From Bacteroidota bacterium (lineage in GTDB: Bacteria > Bacteroidota > Bacteroidia > Chitinophagales > Chitinophagaceae), in contig JAUZNZ010000023.1 in NCBI GenBank assembly GCA_030706735.1, positions 21,124 through 85,123 of the forward strand: a stretch of 64,000 bases of DNA, written 5' to 3'. Under the pieces are notes generated by a model. That model had not been told where the DNA came from. It saw only the letters and a list, made by a program, of their open reading frames with translations, and did not search any database. A program made the position numbers and the translations under genes. Below, piece after piece: positions 9,187 to 18,175 of this stretch. Position 1 is the first letter of the stretch. Each line of letters begins with the position of its first letter.

Positions 9187-11490
9187 TTACCGCCTTCTTC
9201 TGATCAACAACAACACCCCTCCCATGAAAAGCAATATCCCGGGAAGAATGAACAGCAGAACCGTTCTCATGCCCGCCACCTCTCCAAGACTAATCGTCGT
9301 ATGATTATCCGGCTCCGTCGCATGATAAATATCCAGTGGAAATTGCCCCTTCGAAAACCATTTGAAGATCTCCTTATTCAATTCCCATAATTTCTTTGGG
9401 ACGCCGCTAAACTCGCCATCACTTAACATATCTGCATCGCCCCATACCATGATACGCTGCTGCTTACCATGAATACTCCGCTCAAGCGTCAGCGCGATCG
9501 GAAAGGCTCCCTTTTGATCGCCATGGCTCGGGTCGTTGGCTATCTTTGCAGCCGTGGAATCGAAAGTGCCGATATGATTCCAGGTATTAGCCGCATTGGT
9601 AATAATAAACGGCCTTATTTGAAATGGTCCCTTCGCGTCATATACAAGGCCAGCCGCTCCATGGGTCGTCAGTTGAGCGTCATCACCGATCAATTGTTTC
9701 AGCACCTTGGAATAACCAGCAGCCTCCGGCGCAAAATGTGTGATCAGAAAATCAGGAGTAAATTCCGGGTTATCGCTTTCCGCCAAAAGCCTGCCCTCCA
9801 TGAACCGAACTCCCAGCGGATTGATCAATGGGTTCATCAGTTCCCGATGCGAAGGCTCACCTAAAATCCAGCAGTCGCCTCCACTATCAATATAGCGATG
9901 TATCTTACCCAACTCATTTGATTTCAACGGTAAGGTCGGGTCAGCGACAATCAATAATGAAATATCGTCCGGTATGTCCGCGCTATCGATATCGATTTGT
10001 CTGAAATCAAAGCCGTGATTGACAACTGACTGGCGTTCCACACTCTTATTCATCCTGCGGTTATAATCCCTCTCCTTGACTCCGTGCTCTTCAGCCACAC
10101 GCTCGTTGTGGCCCGTAAGGAATGCAACACGCTGTGCCGGCACGGTCATCAGCTTAAAAGCATCCATCATCTCTTGTTCCCCCGGATCCACTTGCGGATC
10201 ATCGAAAATCCCTACCAATGCGGTCTTATCACCTACCACAAACTGCCGCATGAACCGGTTGCCCCTTGACCTCAAATCCAAAATTTTGTGGATAGAGTCA
10301 GGAGACAAAACGTCGCTCATATCGAATCCCTTACTATCTGCCGCAATTTCCGCCAGATCCTTCAGAGATACACCGGGATGCTGTTTGAATAGCCATCCTG
10401 TCGCGGCGCAGGAATCGTAGTAGTAGGTGTAATCCACCATAAACCCATGTTGGAGGAACCGCTGATACTTTTCGTAGAACTTATAGTCGTCATTGCGGGC
10501 AGCCGGCATACCGAACCTGGCGTCATCGCCCAGTATGTTCACATAGGTATGTACGGTTATGGGGGGCATATCTTTAAGCAGGGCCTGACTCGTGGCTGTG
10601 ATGGTCTGGGATCTTGTCCGGGTCGCATCGAAATACGCCATCAACGCAGGTCTTGCCGCAAGCCAGTTCAAACCGATAGCCAAGAAAACCAAGCTCGTAT
10701 AGAGAGCAGCCCGAAAAGAAAAAGGACGTTGATGACGCTGATAGTAAAGCCGCATATAGGTAAATCCCGTAAAAAGGGCGCTCATCGTCAAAAAATAGGC
10801 TATCTGCTTGGTCGAAATCAACCCTCTCATCATCTGATCGGTACGCCCTCTAATGGCCAAAAAGGAGGAAACTTCCCGAAACCAGGACATGTTCTGACCG
10901 ATTTGCCCGATGAAATTCAATAAGGCGAGCGCTGCAAACGTATATAACGCCGCCACCGGCTGGTAACTGCTTAGAGACGACATGAAAAGGCCAATGCTGG
11001 AATAGACAACGCACATCAGGAAAATCCCCAATATCCCGGACAATAAAAGACCGGTATTGGCATCGGGGAGATAGGAAGCCGAAACCAATACAAAGATCAA
11101 TAGAAAGGAGATCAGCAACAAACAATAGCTAAGAATGGCGAGAAACTTTCCGGTGATAATCTCCACAATGCTGACGGGTGAAGAATATAATAACTTGATC
11201 GAGCCGCTGCTCGTCTCACGCCCGATCAACCCCATCGTCAATAACGGAATATAAAGATAAAGCCGGTTCTGCACTTGCGACAGCACTCCTTCACCCCTTG
11301 ACCCTAGAAAAAGATATTGCGTCAGACCAGGTGACTTGCTGCCTAATGACGAGAACATTTGACATCGGGCAAGCTGATCGGCAAGATCAAGTCCAGCTTG
11401 TATAATAAAAATAATGAGGACCAGCCACCCGATCGGCGAATAAAAAAGAGACCTAATTTCCGTACGGGCAATTCTTATGATTGATTTCAT
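9187..11490 (-). CDS. GldF-GldG fusion ABC exporter subunit (second paralogue)
   Basis: A 767-residue membrane protein fusing two parts that are separate genes in the classic gliding system. The N-terminal 265 residues are an ABC-2 type permease with about six membrane helices (first helix SPIGWLVLIIFIIQAGLDLA; conserved GLIGRETSSGSIKLLYSSPV coupling region). A further helix near 275-292 leads into a large periplasmic GldG/ABC_transp_aux domain (about 300-735; LLKDMPPITVHTYVNIL, DISLLIVADPTLPLKSNE), and the chain closes with one helix and the basic tail RRRR. The gene starts 11 bp after the stop of its paralogue and is followed by the GH172 gene. Two similar permeases with one ATPase suggest a heterodimeric transporter (inference). 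A role in gliding is not implied by these genes alone. Confidence 0.88.
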   Translation of the reverse strand: MKSIIRIARTEIRSLFYSPIGWLVLIIFIIQAGLDLADQLARCQMFSSLGSKSPGLTQYLFLGSRGEGVLSQVQNRLYLYIPLLTMGLIGRETSSGSIKLLYSSPVSIVEIITGKFLAILSYCLLLISFLLIFVLVSASYLPDANTGLLLSGILGIFLMCVVYSSIGLFMSSLSSYQPVAALYTFAALALLNFIGQIGQNMSWFREVSSFLAIRGRTDQMMRGLISTKQIAYFLTMSALFTGFTYMRLYYQRHQRPFSFRAALYTSLVFLAIGLNWLAARPALMAYFDATRTRSQTITATSQALLKDMPPITVHTYVNILGDDARFGMPAARNDDYKFYEKYQRFLQHGFMVDYTYYYDSCAATGWLFKQHPGVSLKDLAEIAADSKGFDMSDVLSPDSIHKILDLRSRGNRFMRQFVVGDKTALVGIFDDPQVDPGEQEMMDAFKLMTVPAQRVAFLTGHNERVAEEHGVKERDYNRRMNKSVERQSVVNHGFDFRQIDIDSADIPDDISLLIVADPTLPLKSNELGKIHRYIDSGGDCWILGEPSHRELMNPLINPLGVRFMEGRLLAESDNPEFTPDFLITHFAPEAAGYSKVLKQLIGDDAQLTTHGAAGLVYDAKGPFQIRPFIITNAANTWNHIGTFDSTAAKIANDPSHGDQKGAFPIALTLERSIHGKQQRIMVWGDADMLSDGEFSGVPKKLWELNKEIFKWFSKGQFPLDIYHATEPDNHTTISLGEVAGMRTVLLFILPGILLFMGGVLLLIRRRR

Positions 11491-11501
11491 ACGTCCAGTT
11501 T

Positions 11502-13796
11502 TTACCTCCTACGGCGGATAAGGAGTAGCAATCCCCCCGAGAAAAGCAGCAGCAGAGGCAGACCGAATTGAAAAATTATCCTCAATCTGGGCATGGCGTT
11601 GCGTGTGATTCGCAAGGTCGTATCCCGGGAAGGAGGCGTATCCGTATCGATGGGATAGGTGTCATTTGACAGCCATCCGAATAAGGATAAGGCCCAATCT
11701 GCATTTTGATCAGCGATATTCTGTTTTCTTAATACTCCACTGGAAAGACAGTCTGCATCGCCCAGTATGACTATCCGTTGCTGCCTGTCGCCAAAGATTC
11801 TTGTGAGGCCCATAGCCAAAATATACTGCCCTTTTTTATCTCCTTTGGCGGGATCAAAACTTACATAGCCACTGTCTGTATTCGTGGGTCCTGTCCGACT
11901 CCAAGCAGACGAATCCGATAACAGCAGAGGGTGGCTTTGAAAAAGGTGAATTGAATCTGCCTGTAGTACCGCCGTGGCTCCCGGCATCATAATGGGATAT
12001 TCTCTTTCCATCAGCGGCATAAACCCCGGCGATAGCGAGCCCGTCAGGCGGTCGATGCGGCCCAATATGAGATCTGGTTCCAGCTTGTGAGAACCCTGCA
12101 ATAGCTTGCCCTCTGCCAGTTGCACCCCAAGCGTCTGCAACAGCGGATTAAGAATAACCTGCCGTCCCGGCTCTCCCGCGATCAGCAGATTGCCGCCCGC
12201 ATCGATATAGCTTTTTATCCTGGCTTCCGCCACCGGAGAGATATCCGTTTTTGGATCGGCGATCACCAACACTTTTGCCGTAGCAGGGATATCCGAATGA
12301 TCCAGATCAAATTCTTTGATGTCAAATCCCTGATTGATCAGGGCGACACGGTTATAAGTTTGTGTAGAGAACTGTTGATAATTTTGTGCAGCCGGGTTGG
12401 TAAACCGGCGCTGCTGATTATTGGTCGCTACTGCCACCTCGACAGGACCTGCCAGCAACGCTTTTATGGATGCGGCTACCTCATTCTCCAAGGGGATGGT
12501 CATCGGATCACGGAACATCCTGAGCCAGGATCTTTTGCCATTGAATTCAATAGACCGCACAAATGTGTTCTTTTCTTCCGAAAGATTGAGTTGTGACCGA
12601 ATGGCAGCCGGAGAAAGGATGTCCGAAAAGGGCACCCCCGTACTCGCCGCAATACCGCGGACGATGGCCGAATCAGAAAGCCCTCTATGGGAGGACCGGA
12701 GATCGAGCGTATTTTCACAGCTATCATAGTAGTACACGTAGTTAATATCCAACGGTCTCCGTAAGAATCGCTGATACTGCTCATAAAAAGCGAGGTCTTC
12801 ATTCTTTGCTTTTGGCAGACCATAATGGGACATCGGGTCCATGAGGTTTACATAGGTATTGATCTTCAATGGGCCGTTCACTGATTGGAGGATTCCTTGC
12901 GAAGTTGGTGAAATGGTTCGCATCTTGCTCGCAGTCATATCCAGGTAATAAATGTGTCCCGGTCTCGAAGTCATCCATCCAAGGCTAAGTATGACGACAC
13001 CCAAGAGACTGTAATAGGCTATCCTTTTTGTCATCGGTATCCGATATTGTCGAAACCGAAAATAGAATATGCTGATACCTATGGCACAGGCGCTGATCAG
13101 CAAATAATAAATAACGTCCTTCGAGCTAATGATCCCCTGTATAAAATGAGTCGATCTCCCGCTAATGGCAAGAGTATTGGTTATGTCACGTAGAAAAGGA
13201 ACCGATTGCCATAGGCCGCCGATATATTGCAAAGCGGCCAATACGGTAAAGGAGGATATCGCGGCGATCACCTGGTAAGAGGTAAAGCCCGAGATCATCA
13301 GCCCAATTGCGAAATAGGCACAGATCACCAGGTAAACCCCTAATATACCCGACAGCAGATATGCAAAATCTGCGTGAACAATGACGCCACAGGCCGCCAG
13401 TGCAATTAGGAGCAATATCAGAATAAAGCTGAGACCGAAAACGGCGATGCCCAAAAACTTCCCGAGAATGATTTCAGTGTAGCTTACCGGAGAGGATTGC
13501 AGCAACTTTATAGAGCCGCTGCTCGTCTCACGGCTAATCAGCCCCATCGTCAGAAGGGGCACGTAGAAATAGAGGTACTCTCTTACATTGGCAAACACGC
13601 CCGATGACCCCCCAAATACTACCTGTGTAATTTCAGCCTCGGACACATGTAGCTTTATCTGGGATACAACAAATTGCAAATGATCCAGAAAGGACATGGA
13701 AACCTGAAAGGCAAAAACGGTGAGAGCTACCCAGGCGATCGAGGAGCAGAACAAAACTTCCAGTTCTACTTTGGCGATCTTGACTATTGTTTTCAT
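11502..13796 (-). CDS. GldF-GldG fusion ABC exporter subunit (first paralogue)
   Basis: A 764-residue paralogue of the next gene with the same plan: an N-terminal ABC-2 permease (about residues 1-260, GLISRETSSGSIKLLQSSPV), a helix near 270-290, a periplasmic GldG-like auxiliary domain (about 295-730; MRTISPTSQGILQSVNGPL, YIDAGGNLLIAGEPGRQV), a final helix and the tail LLLLIRRRR. I chose the internal ATG at 13796 (MKTIVKIAKVELEVLF) because the alternative upstream ATG at 13847 would overlap the ATPase gene by 44 bp and adds a non-homologous leader. With this start the gap to the ATPase stop is 7 bp. The coupling region is almost identical to that of the sister subunit, whereas the periplasmic domains differ more. 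Confidence 0.88.
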   Translation of the reverse strand: MKTIVKIAKVELEVLFCSSIAWVALTVFAFQVSMSFLDHLQFVVSQIKLHVSEAEITQVVFGGSSGVFANVREYLYFYVPLLTMGLISRETSSGSIKLLQSSPVSYTEIILGKFLGIAVFGLSFILILLLIALAACGVIVHADFAYLLSGILGVYLVICAYFAIGLMISGFTSYQVIAAISSFTVLAALQYIGGLWQSVPFLRDITNTLAISGRSTHFIQGIISSKDVIYYLLISACAIGISIFYFRFRQYRIPMTKRIAYYSLLGVVILSLGWMTSRPGHIYYLDMTASKMRTISPTSQGILQSVNGPLKINTYVNLMDPMSHYGLPKAKNEDLAFYEQYQRFLRRPLDINYVYYYDSCENTLDLRSSHRGLSDSAIVRGIAASTGVPFSDILSPAAIRSQLNLSEEKNTFVRSIEFNGKRSWLRMFRDPMTIPLENEVAASIKALLAGPVEVAVATNNQQRRFTNPAAQNYQQFSTQTYNRVALINQGFDIKEFDLDHSDIPATAKVLVIADPKTDISPVAEARIKSYIDAGGNLLIAGEPGRQVILNPLLQTLGVQLAEGKLLQGSHKLEPDLILGRIDRLTGSLSPGFMPLMEREYPIMMPGATAVLQADSIHLFQSHPLLLSDSSAWSRTGPTNTDSGYVSFDPAKGDKKGQYILAMGLTRIFGDRQQRIVILGDADCLSSGVLRKQNIADQNADWALSLFGWLSNDTYPIDTDTPPSRDTTLRITRNAMPRLRIIFQFGLPLLLLFSGGLLLLIRRRR

Positions 13797-13803
13797 GTGG
13801 GGA

Positions 13804-14736
13804 TTATGCTTTACCGCGTTTTGAAAGCCGGGCAAATACCTCATCAAGAGAATATCTTTCCAAATGTATTTCCCACAACTGCCACCCGAGTTCTACGCTG
13901 AGCCTCACCAACGTCTCGCTGATGTTCCTGGGCTGCCCATTGAACCATATCCGCATCGAATCATGGTCTACTGCCTCAACCTGTCTGATTCCATGGATAG
14001 CTGCCAATTCCGAGGCGAGCGGGGGGCGACTGAAACGGACTACCAGGCTATCCGGCATGATATAGTTATTGAAAGCATCCATGGTGCCGGCGAACACCAT
14101 TCTGCCCCCTTCGATCATTTTCACCTCCTGGCAGGTCGCCTGTACCTCGGATAAGATGTGCGAGGAAAAGATGACGGCTTTATCTTTCCCGATCTCTTTG
14201 ATGAGATTGCGCATTTCATAGATTTGAACGGGATCCAGACCGTTGGTAGGCTCGTCCAGAATAACCAGTTTAGGTTTATGGATAATGGCCTGGGCAATGC
14301 CGACCCGCTGACGGTAGCCGCCCGAGAGGTTCCGGATCAGCCGCTTGCTGAAATGAGCGATCCCACAGCGCGATTTCACCTCTGCAAGCGCATCCGGGAT
14401 CTTCCCGGCATCCATTTTTCGCATAAAGGCGCAATGGATCAGGTATTCGTCCACCGTCAGGTCAAGGTGCAAGGGCGGCGTCTGGGGCAGGAATCCGATC
14501 ATTTTCTTTGCCTCCTCCGGCCTCTTCCCCAGGTCGATGCCGTCGATGAGGACGCTGCCTTCGGTCTGACTAAGCACCCCGCTCATAATGCTCATAGTTG
14601 TGGACTTCCCGGCTCCGTTAGACCCCAGCAGGCCCATGACCCCCGTCGTTTCAATGTCAAAATGAATATCTCTTATGGCCCAATCCCTGGTATACTTGTG
14701 CGACAAATGCTGAACCTGAACGATAGTATTTTTCAT
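13804..14736 (-). CDS. ABC transporter ATP-binding subunit (GldA-like)
   Basis: A 310-residue nucleotide-binding subunit that powers the two fused permeases downstream. Walker A is GSNGAGKST (residues 38-46), the signature is LSGGYRQR (137-144), and Walker B is LVILDEP (157-163), followed by the D-loop GLDP and the switch His in SSHILSE. The last 80 residues are the extra C-terminal domain usual in ABC-2 exporter ATPases. I place the start at ATG 14736 (MKNTIVQVQHL) because AAAAGGG sits six bases upstream and alignment with the family begins there. Longer in-frame starts at 14751 and 14886 exist. It is the first gene of the four-gene operon. Confidence 0.92.
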   Translation of the reverse strand: MKNTIVQVQHLSHKYTRDWAIRDIHFDIETTGVMGLLGSNGAGKSTTMSIMSGVLSQTEGSVLIDGIDLGKRPEEAKKMIGFLPQTPPLHLDLTVDEYLIHCAFMRKMDAGKIPDALAEVKSRCGIAHFSKRLIRNLSGGYRQRVGIAQAIIHKPKLVILDEPTNGLDPVQIYEMRNLIKEIGKDKAVIFSSHILSEVQATCQEVKMIEGGRMVFAGTMDAFNNYIMPDSLVVRFSRPPLASELAAIHGIRQVEAVDHDSMRIWFNGQPRNISETLVRLSVELGWQLWEIHLERYSLDEVFARLSKRGKA

Positions 14737-15054
14737 GCTTACCCTTTTCATTTGCCGATTATATATGCATCCCGCTTTTAAATAACACCTTGGGTCGGCT
14801 GGCATACCTGCAATATTGTACCGCAAACAAGCCGTTAATACTAGTCGACTTGAAAATTCCGACATCATTCGCACCTTTCTGGTCATACAATAGCTACCTT
14901 ACCTCCTGAAGGAGCGTACAACATTGACTCACGTGTATTCGACGGATAAAGACAAACGGGAAAGCTAAAACAACTATTCGGGCGCAAAATATTTCCACCC
15001 GTTCAATCAAATGTGATCGTAATCGGCTTGTCCAACAACTGTCTCGCGACGACT
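14737..15054. other. Gap of 318 bp, no gene
   Basis: This gap must carry the promoter of the leftward ABC operon and the 3' end of the phosphodiesterase transcript. I see no TAnnTTTG box on the minus strand and no convincing terminator. The only symmetric element is CTCCT-GA-AGGAG near 14903-14915. The short minus-strand frame here (14894-15097) looks non-coding. Confidence 0.5.
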
Positions 15055-16416
15055 TCAGTCCTTCAATATCCCCCGCACCAATTTCCCATCCGGACACTTA
15101 AACTCGACGCCCAGCAAAGCAGCAATCAACGGCGCAATGTCCGGCTCAGATAGCCCCTCAATATGCGAATGCGAAAGGACCCCTGCCCCGAAGGCGATAA
15201 AACCCGTATACATCTCCTGCAAATTCGGGTCATACCCATGATGCCCGCCACGCGTACGAAAAAACACACCCTCGAGCGGATTCTGCTGGATCGACGTACC
15301 CGGCCCATTATTCGTAACCTGCGCTTTTTTCACTGCACTGCTGAAAACCAAACCCGGCACGGCAGCCAGCGCCAGCATTGCCGAAGAATCCGCCCCCATG
15401 GCATCCAATTCAGAGCGATCGACGATCCGGAACAACCTACGTTTTTCTTCTGGTAGTTTATCCAATTCTCGTACCACCTGTTTGACTACGGACGAATCAA
15501 CCCGGCCCAACCCACTATCTCCATATAGAAAAGCGCTTCCCCCCGCTGCGATGAAATGCGCATGCAGTGCCCCTAGTAAGATATTCGGCCGGAAAACTTC
15601 ATGGATATCTGAAAAACCATGATCTCCCAACACGATCACCGTCGTCGAATCCCTCAGCCCGCTCTGGAAGATAGCTTGCAGCACATCCCCGATCGCCCGG
15701 TCGTCGGCCTCCAGCGCCAGCCGGACACTATCATGTTCGCGGCCGTATTCGTGCTCCATCCCGTCTACGCAAGCAAAATGTAACGCGAGAAATGCCGGTC
15801 GGTGCTTTCGGATGAGATATGCCGCCATACGTCCCGCATTCTCATCCAGCGTAAAATATTCGTCGTTCATGGAAGTGCTATCCAGCCGCCCCGTCGCACC
15901 CATCTCGATCTCCTCGTAGATCCCCTTCGGCCGGGCATGCTGCCGCACCACCGTCGCCCTGTCGTCCGGATGATCCTTATCCCAGATCTCGGAGAGGTTG
16001 TAGGTGATGTCCCCGTCGACCGTATTTGGCCACATGACAGCGGCTGTAGTCAGTCCCGCCTTTCTAAATGCCGCCCATATCGTCGGCGCCTTAATGGAAT
16101 CGTAGTACCAGTTCCATTCTCCCTTGCTGTTCTTAGGTTGATTGTAGACGATCCCACTTCTCGCAGGCAGCGCCCCGGTCTCCATCGCCGCATGCGACGG
16201 ATGGGTGTAAGCGGGAAAAACACTTTTCAGATGATCTGCATAAACCCCATTTTTCATTAACCATCGGAGATTGGGACTCGGCCATGAAGCGTCGAGATAC
16301 ATCTCCGGCCGCAATCCGTCGATCGAGATCAGCACGACATGCCTCCCCTGTGCATGACTCGCCCGCCCGAAGCAAATCGCCGCCATCAAAAAGAAAAGGT
16401 GAAGCCATTTTCGCAT
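15055..16416 (-). CDS. Secreted type I phosphodiesterase / nucleotide pyrophosphatase (alkaline phosphatase superfamily)
   Basis: A 453-residue exported enzyme with a signal peptide ending near residue 23 (CFGRASHAQ). It belongs to the NPP-type branch of the alkaline phosphatase superfamily, which cleaves phosphodiester or pyrophosphate bonds of nucleotides and related compounds. Metal and nucleophile residues are visible: Asp33 in SIDGLRPE, the nucleophile Thr71 in FPAYTHPSHA, a second-metal Asp-His in LGDHGFSDIH, and a late His in RGGHHGYDP. The chain is full length for the family. It lies alone on the minus strand, 318 bp upstream of the ABC operon and divergent from the ROK regulator. Phosphate or nucleotide scavenging in the periplasm is the likely role. 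The exact substrate is open. Confidence 0.9.
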   Translation of the reverse strand: MRKWLHLFFLMAAICFGRASHAQGRHVVLISIDGLRPEMYLDASWPSPNLRWLMKNGVYADHLKSVFPAYTHPSHAAMETGALPARSGIVYNQPKNSKGEWNWYYDSIKAPTIWAAFRKAGLTTAAVMWPNTVDGDITYNLSEIWDKDHPDDRATVVRQHARPKGIYEEIEMGATGRLDSTSMNDEYFTLDENAGRMAAYLIRKHRPAFLALHFACVDGMEHEYGREHDSVRLALEADDRAIGDVLQAIFQSGLRDSTTVIVLGDHGFSDIHEVFRPNILLGALHAHFIAAGGSAFLYGDSGLGRVDSSVVKQVVRELDKLPEEKRRLFRIVDRSELDAMGADSSAMLALAAVPGLVFSSAVKKAQVTNNGPGTSIQQNPLEGVFFRTRGGHHGYDPNLQEMYTGFIAFGAGVLSHSHIEGLSEPDIAPLIAALLGVEFKCPDGKLVRGILKD

Positions 16417-16556
16417 ATAGTCAGGATTTTACCAATTAAGACAATCCAACTCGTTGAAATGCTTATTGCTTAGGAAATTTTTTGCGTAAACTGCCTCTCC
16501 GGGTGCACTTCCGCCTGCCTTATCATCGTCAAGTTATCGTTAATTCTCCCGTCGCG

Positions 16557-16589
16557 TTTGTTTTAATCGGCGAAATGAATTTATATTTA
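16557..16589 (+). promoter_or_regulatory. Candidate Bacteroidota promoter for the ROK gene
   Basis: TTTG at 16557-16560 and TATATTTA at 16582-16589 are 21 bp apart. They match the phylum's -33 TTTG / -7 TAnnTTTG arrangement except for the last base of the -7 box. This would give a leader of about 220 nt before the ATG at 16815. Confidence 0.45.
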
Positions 16590-16735
16590 CAGCGCTTTAT
16601 CGTTTGCATACAAGACAGGGAAAACGGGCCTGGGTCTTGACCGCAATCGACGGGATCGCGATGGAGCGCAGATCTTTCCCCGTTGCTTCACAGTTGATTC
16701 CTGGGGATTATTCTGTAACGGCTTAGTTTGTGCCA

Positions 16736-16753
16736 GTTTGGCGAGGGCCAAAC
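16736..16753. promoter_or_regulatory. Perfect palindrome, candidate ROK operator
   Basis: GTTTGGC-GAGG-GCCAAAC is a perfect 7-bp inverted repeat with a 4-bp spacer, ending 61 bp before the start of the ROK regulator. ROK/NagC/XylR-type repressors bind palindromes of about 18-22 bp, often beside their own genes, so autoregulation is plausible but unproven. Confidence 0.45.
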
Positions 16754-16814
16754 CATGGCCATGACCGTACATTGACGTCACAGATAGATGGGCCGATGGC
16801 GCAGATAAAATCAT

Positions 16815-17987
16815 ATGGTTGGTAAAAAATCATTATACAAGAATAGCATCATAAAGCAATTATATTTCGCTGGTTCCTTATCCTGCTCCGATTTGTGCAG
16901 ACTGACGAAGATGAGCTTGCCCCTGACGACCCAAGTGCTGAATGAACTACTGGAGATGAATACTGTCGTGGAGGTGGGCCATGCTGCCTCTACGGGTGGG
17001 CGCAGGCCCATATTGTATTCGCTTAGGCCGGATGTAATGTACGTCGTTGCCGTGGCCATGGACCAGTTGTTCACGCGGATTGTGATTATGGACATGCAGA
17101 AGAATTATGCCGGCGACGTCGAGATTTTCGAATTGCATCTCGCCGGGAACCCGGAAGCGCTGTCGATTCTTGAAGGGAAGATCGAGGATGTTATAGAAAG
17201 TTCCGGGATGGAGAAAGACAAGGTCGCAGGGATTGGCATTGGCATGCCTGGCTTCGTCGATGCGAAGAAAGGGGTGAATTATTCGTTCCTGGACGCCGGA
17301 AATGGAAGTATCACCAGGCGCATTAAGGATAAAATGGGCCTGAAGGCATTCATCGAGAATGATTCCACCCTGATCGCCATGGCGGAGTTCCGATTCGGGG
17401 CAGCACGCAAAAGGCAGGACGCGATGGTCGTGAATTTAGGTTGGGGGACCGGCCTGGGTATGATCTTGAATGGCGAGCTTATCAGGGGACACAATGGCTT
17501 CGCAGGGGAGTTTAGCCATTTACCGATATTTGCTAATAACAAGCTTTGTACTTGTGGAAAGATGGGTTGTCTTGAAACGGAGGCTTCTCTGCTGGCGGTG
17601 ATGCAGAAAGCGCAGGAAGGGATCGGGAACGGACGTACGTCGATTCTCAAGGATCTTTCCAAGGTGGATTTCGACAAGGCGTCGTGGGCTGTGATCCATG
17701 CCGCAGAAAAAGGGGACCAGTTCGCAGTGGGGTTGTTGACGGACGCGGGTTATCATATCGGGAGAGGAATAGCAATCCTCATCCACCTGTTGAATCCGGA
17801 GGCAGTCATTCTCAGTGGCCGCGGTTCGTCTGCGGGGAAGATCTGGAAGATATCGATTCAGCAAGCCCTCAATGAGCATTGCATCCCGAGGCTGGCAGCA
17901 GGTACGGATATAGAAATCTCGGCGCTCGGTTATGGTGCGGAATTACTCGGAGCTGCGGCGTTGGTAATGGATCACTATGGGAGCTAG
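16815..17987 (+). CDS. ROK-family transcriptional regulator
   Basis: A 390-residue protein of the NagC/XylR type. An N-terminal winged helix-turn-helix (about residues 5-65; SCSDLCRLTKMSLPLTTQVLNEL) is followed by a beta-wing with GGRRPILYSL and an ROK sugar-kinase-like fold. Visible signatures are GIGIGMPGFVD, the active-site-like ENDSTLIAMAEFRFGA, GWGTGLGM, GFAGEFSHL, and the zinc motif CTCGKMGC with Cys245, Cys247 and Cys252. The DNA-binding domain points to a sugar-responsive repressor, not a kinase, although the END motif keeps the catalytic Asp position. Likely targets are its own promoter and the adjacent divergent phosphodiesterase and carbohydrate genes (inference). Confidence 0.93.
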   Translation: MVGKKSLYKNSIIKQLYFAGSLSCSDLCRLTKMSLPLTTQVLNELLEMNTVVEVGHAASTGGRRPILYSLRPDVMYVVAVAMDQLFTRIVIMDMQKNYAGDVEIFELHLAGNPEALSILEGKIEDVIESSGMEKDKVAGIGIGMPGFVDAKKGVNYSFLDAGNGSITRRIKDKMGLKAFIENDSTLIAMAEFRFGAARKRQDAMVVNLGWGTGLGMILNGELIRGHNGFAGEFSHLPIFANNKLCTCGKMGCLETEASLLAVMQKAQEGIGNGRTSILKDLSKVDFDKASWAVIHAAEKGDQFAVGLLTDAGYHIGRGIAILIHLLNPEAVILSGRGSSAGKIWKISIQQALNEHCIPRLAAGTDIEISALGYGAELLGAAALVMDHYGS

Positions 17988-18175
17988 CGGGGTCACTGCC
18001 GGCTTCAGCATAACGGTCGATAAGATGTCGGCGGGTGGAACGGGCGCACTAAATCCTGCTGGATTGGTCAGGGCGCCGGTCAGGCTTGAGATAACGATGG
18101 CTCGATTGATTTACAAATAGTTCGGGAACCGCTGCCCGTTGGTATATGGGTGAGCTCCAGTGAAAAAACCCAGTT

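Larger units (their letters stand above)
16417..16814. other. Divergent intergenic region of 398 bp, no gene
   Basis: This stretch separates the leftward phosphodiesterase from the rightward ROK regulator. On the plus strand it contains a candidate promoter and a perfect 7-bp palindrome, listed separately, plus the 10-bp self-complementary CATGGCCATG at 16754-16763. The minus-strand frame at 16587-16814 has no signal, domain or normal composition and is not called. Confidence 0.6.

Noticed and set aside
14894..15097. Minus-strand frame of 67 residues in the gap upstream of the ABC operon
   Set aside because: It overlaps the end of the phosphodiesterase gene in another frame and has no family resemblance.
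16587..16814. Minus-strand frame of 75 residues before the ROK gene
   Set aside because: No signal, domain or typical composition. It occupies the promoter/leader region of the regulator.
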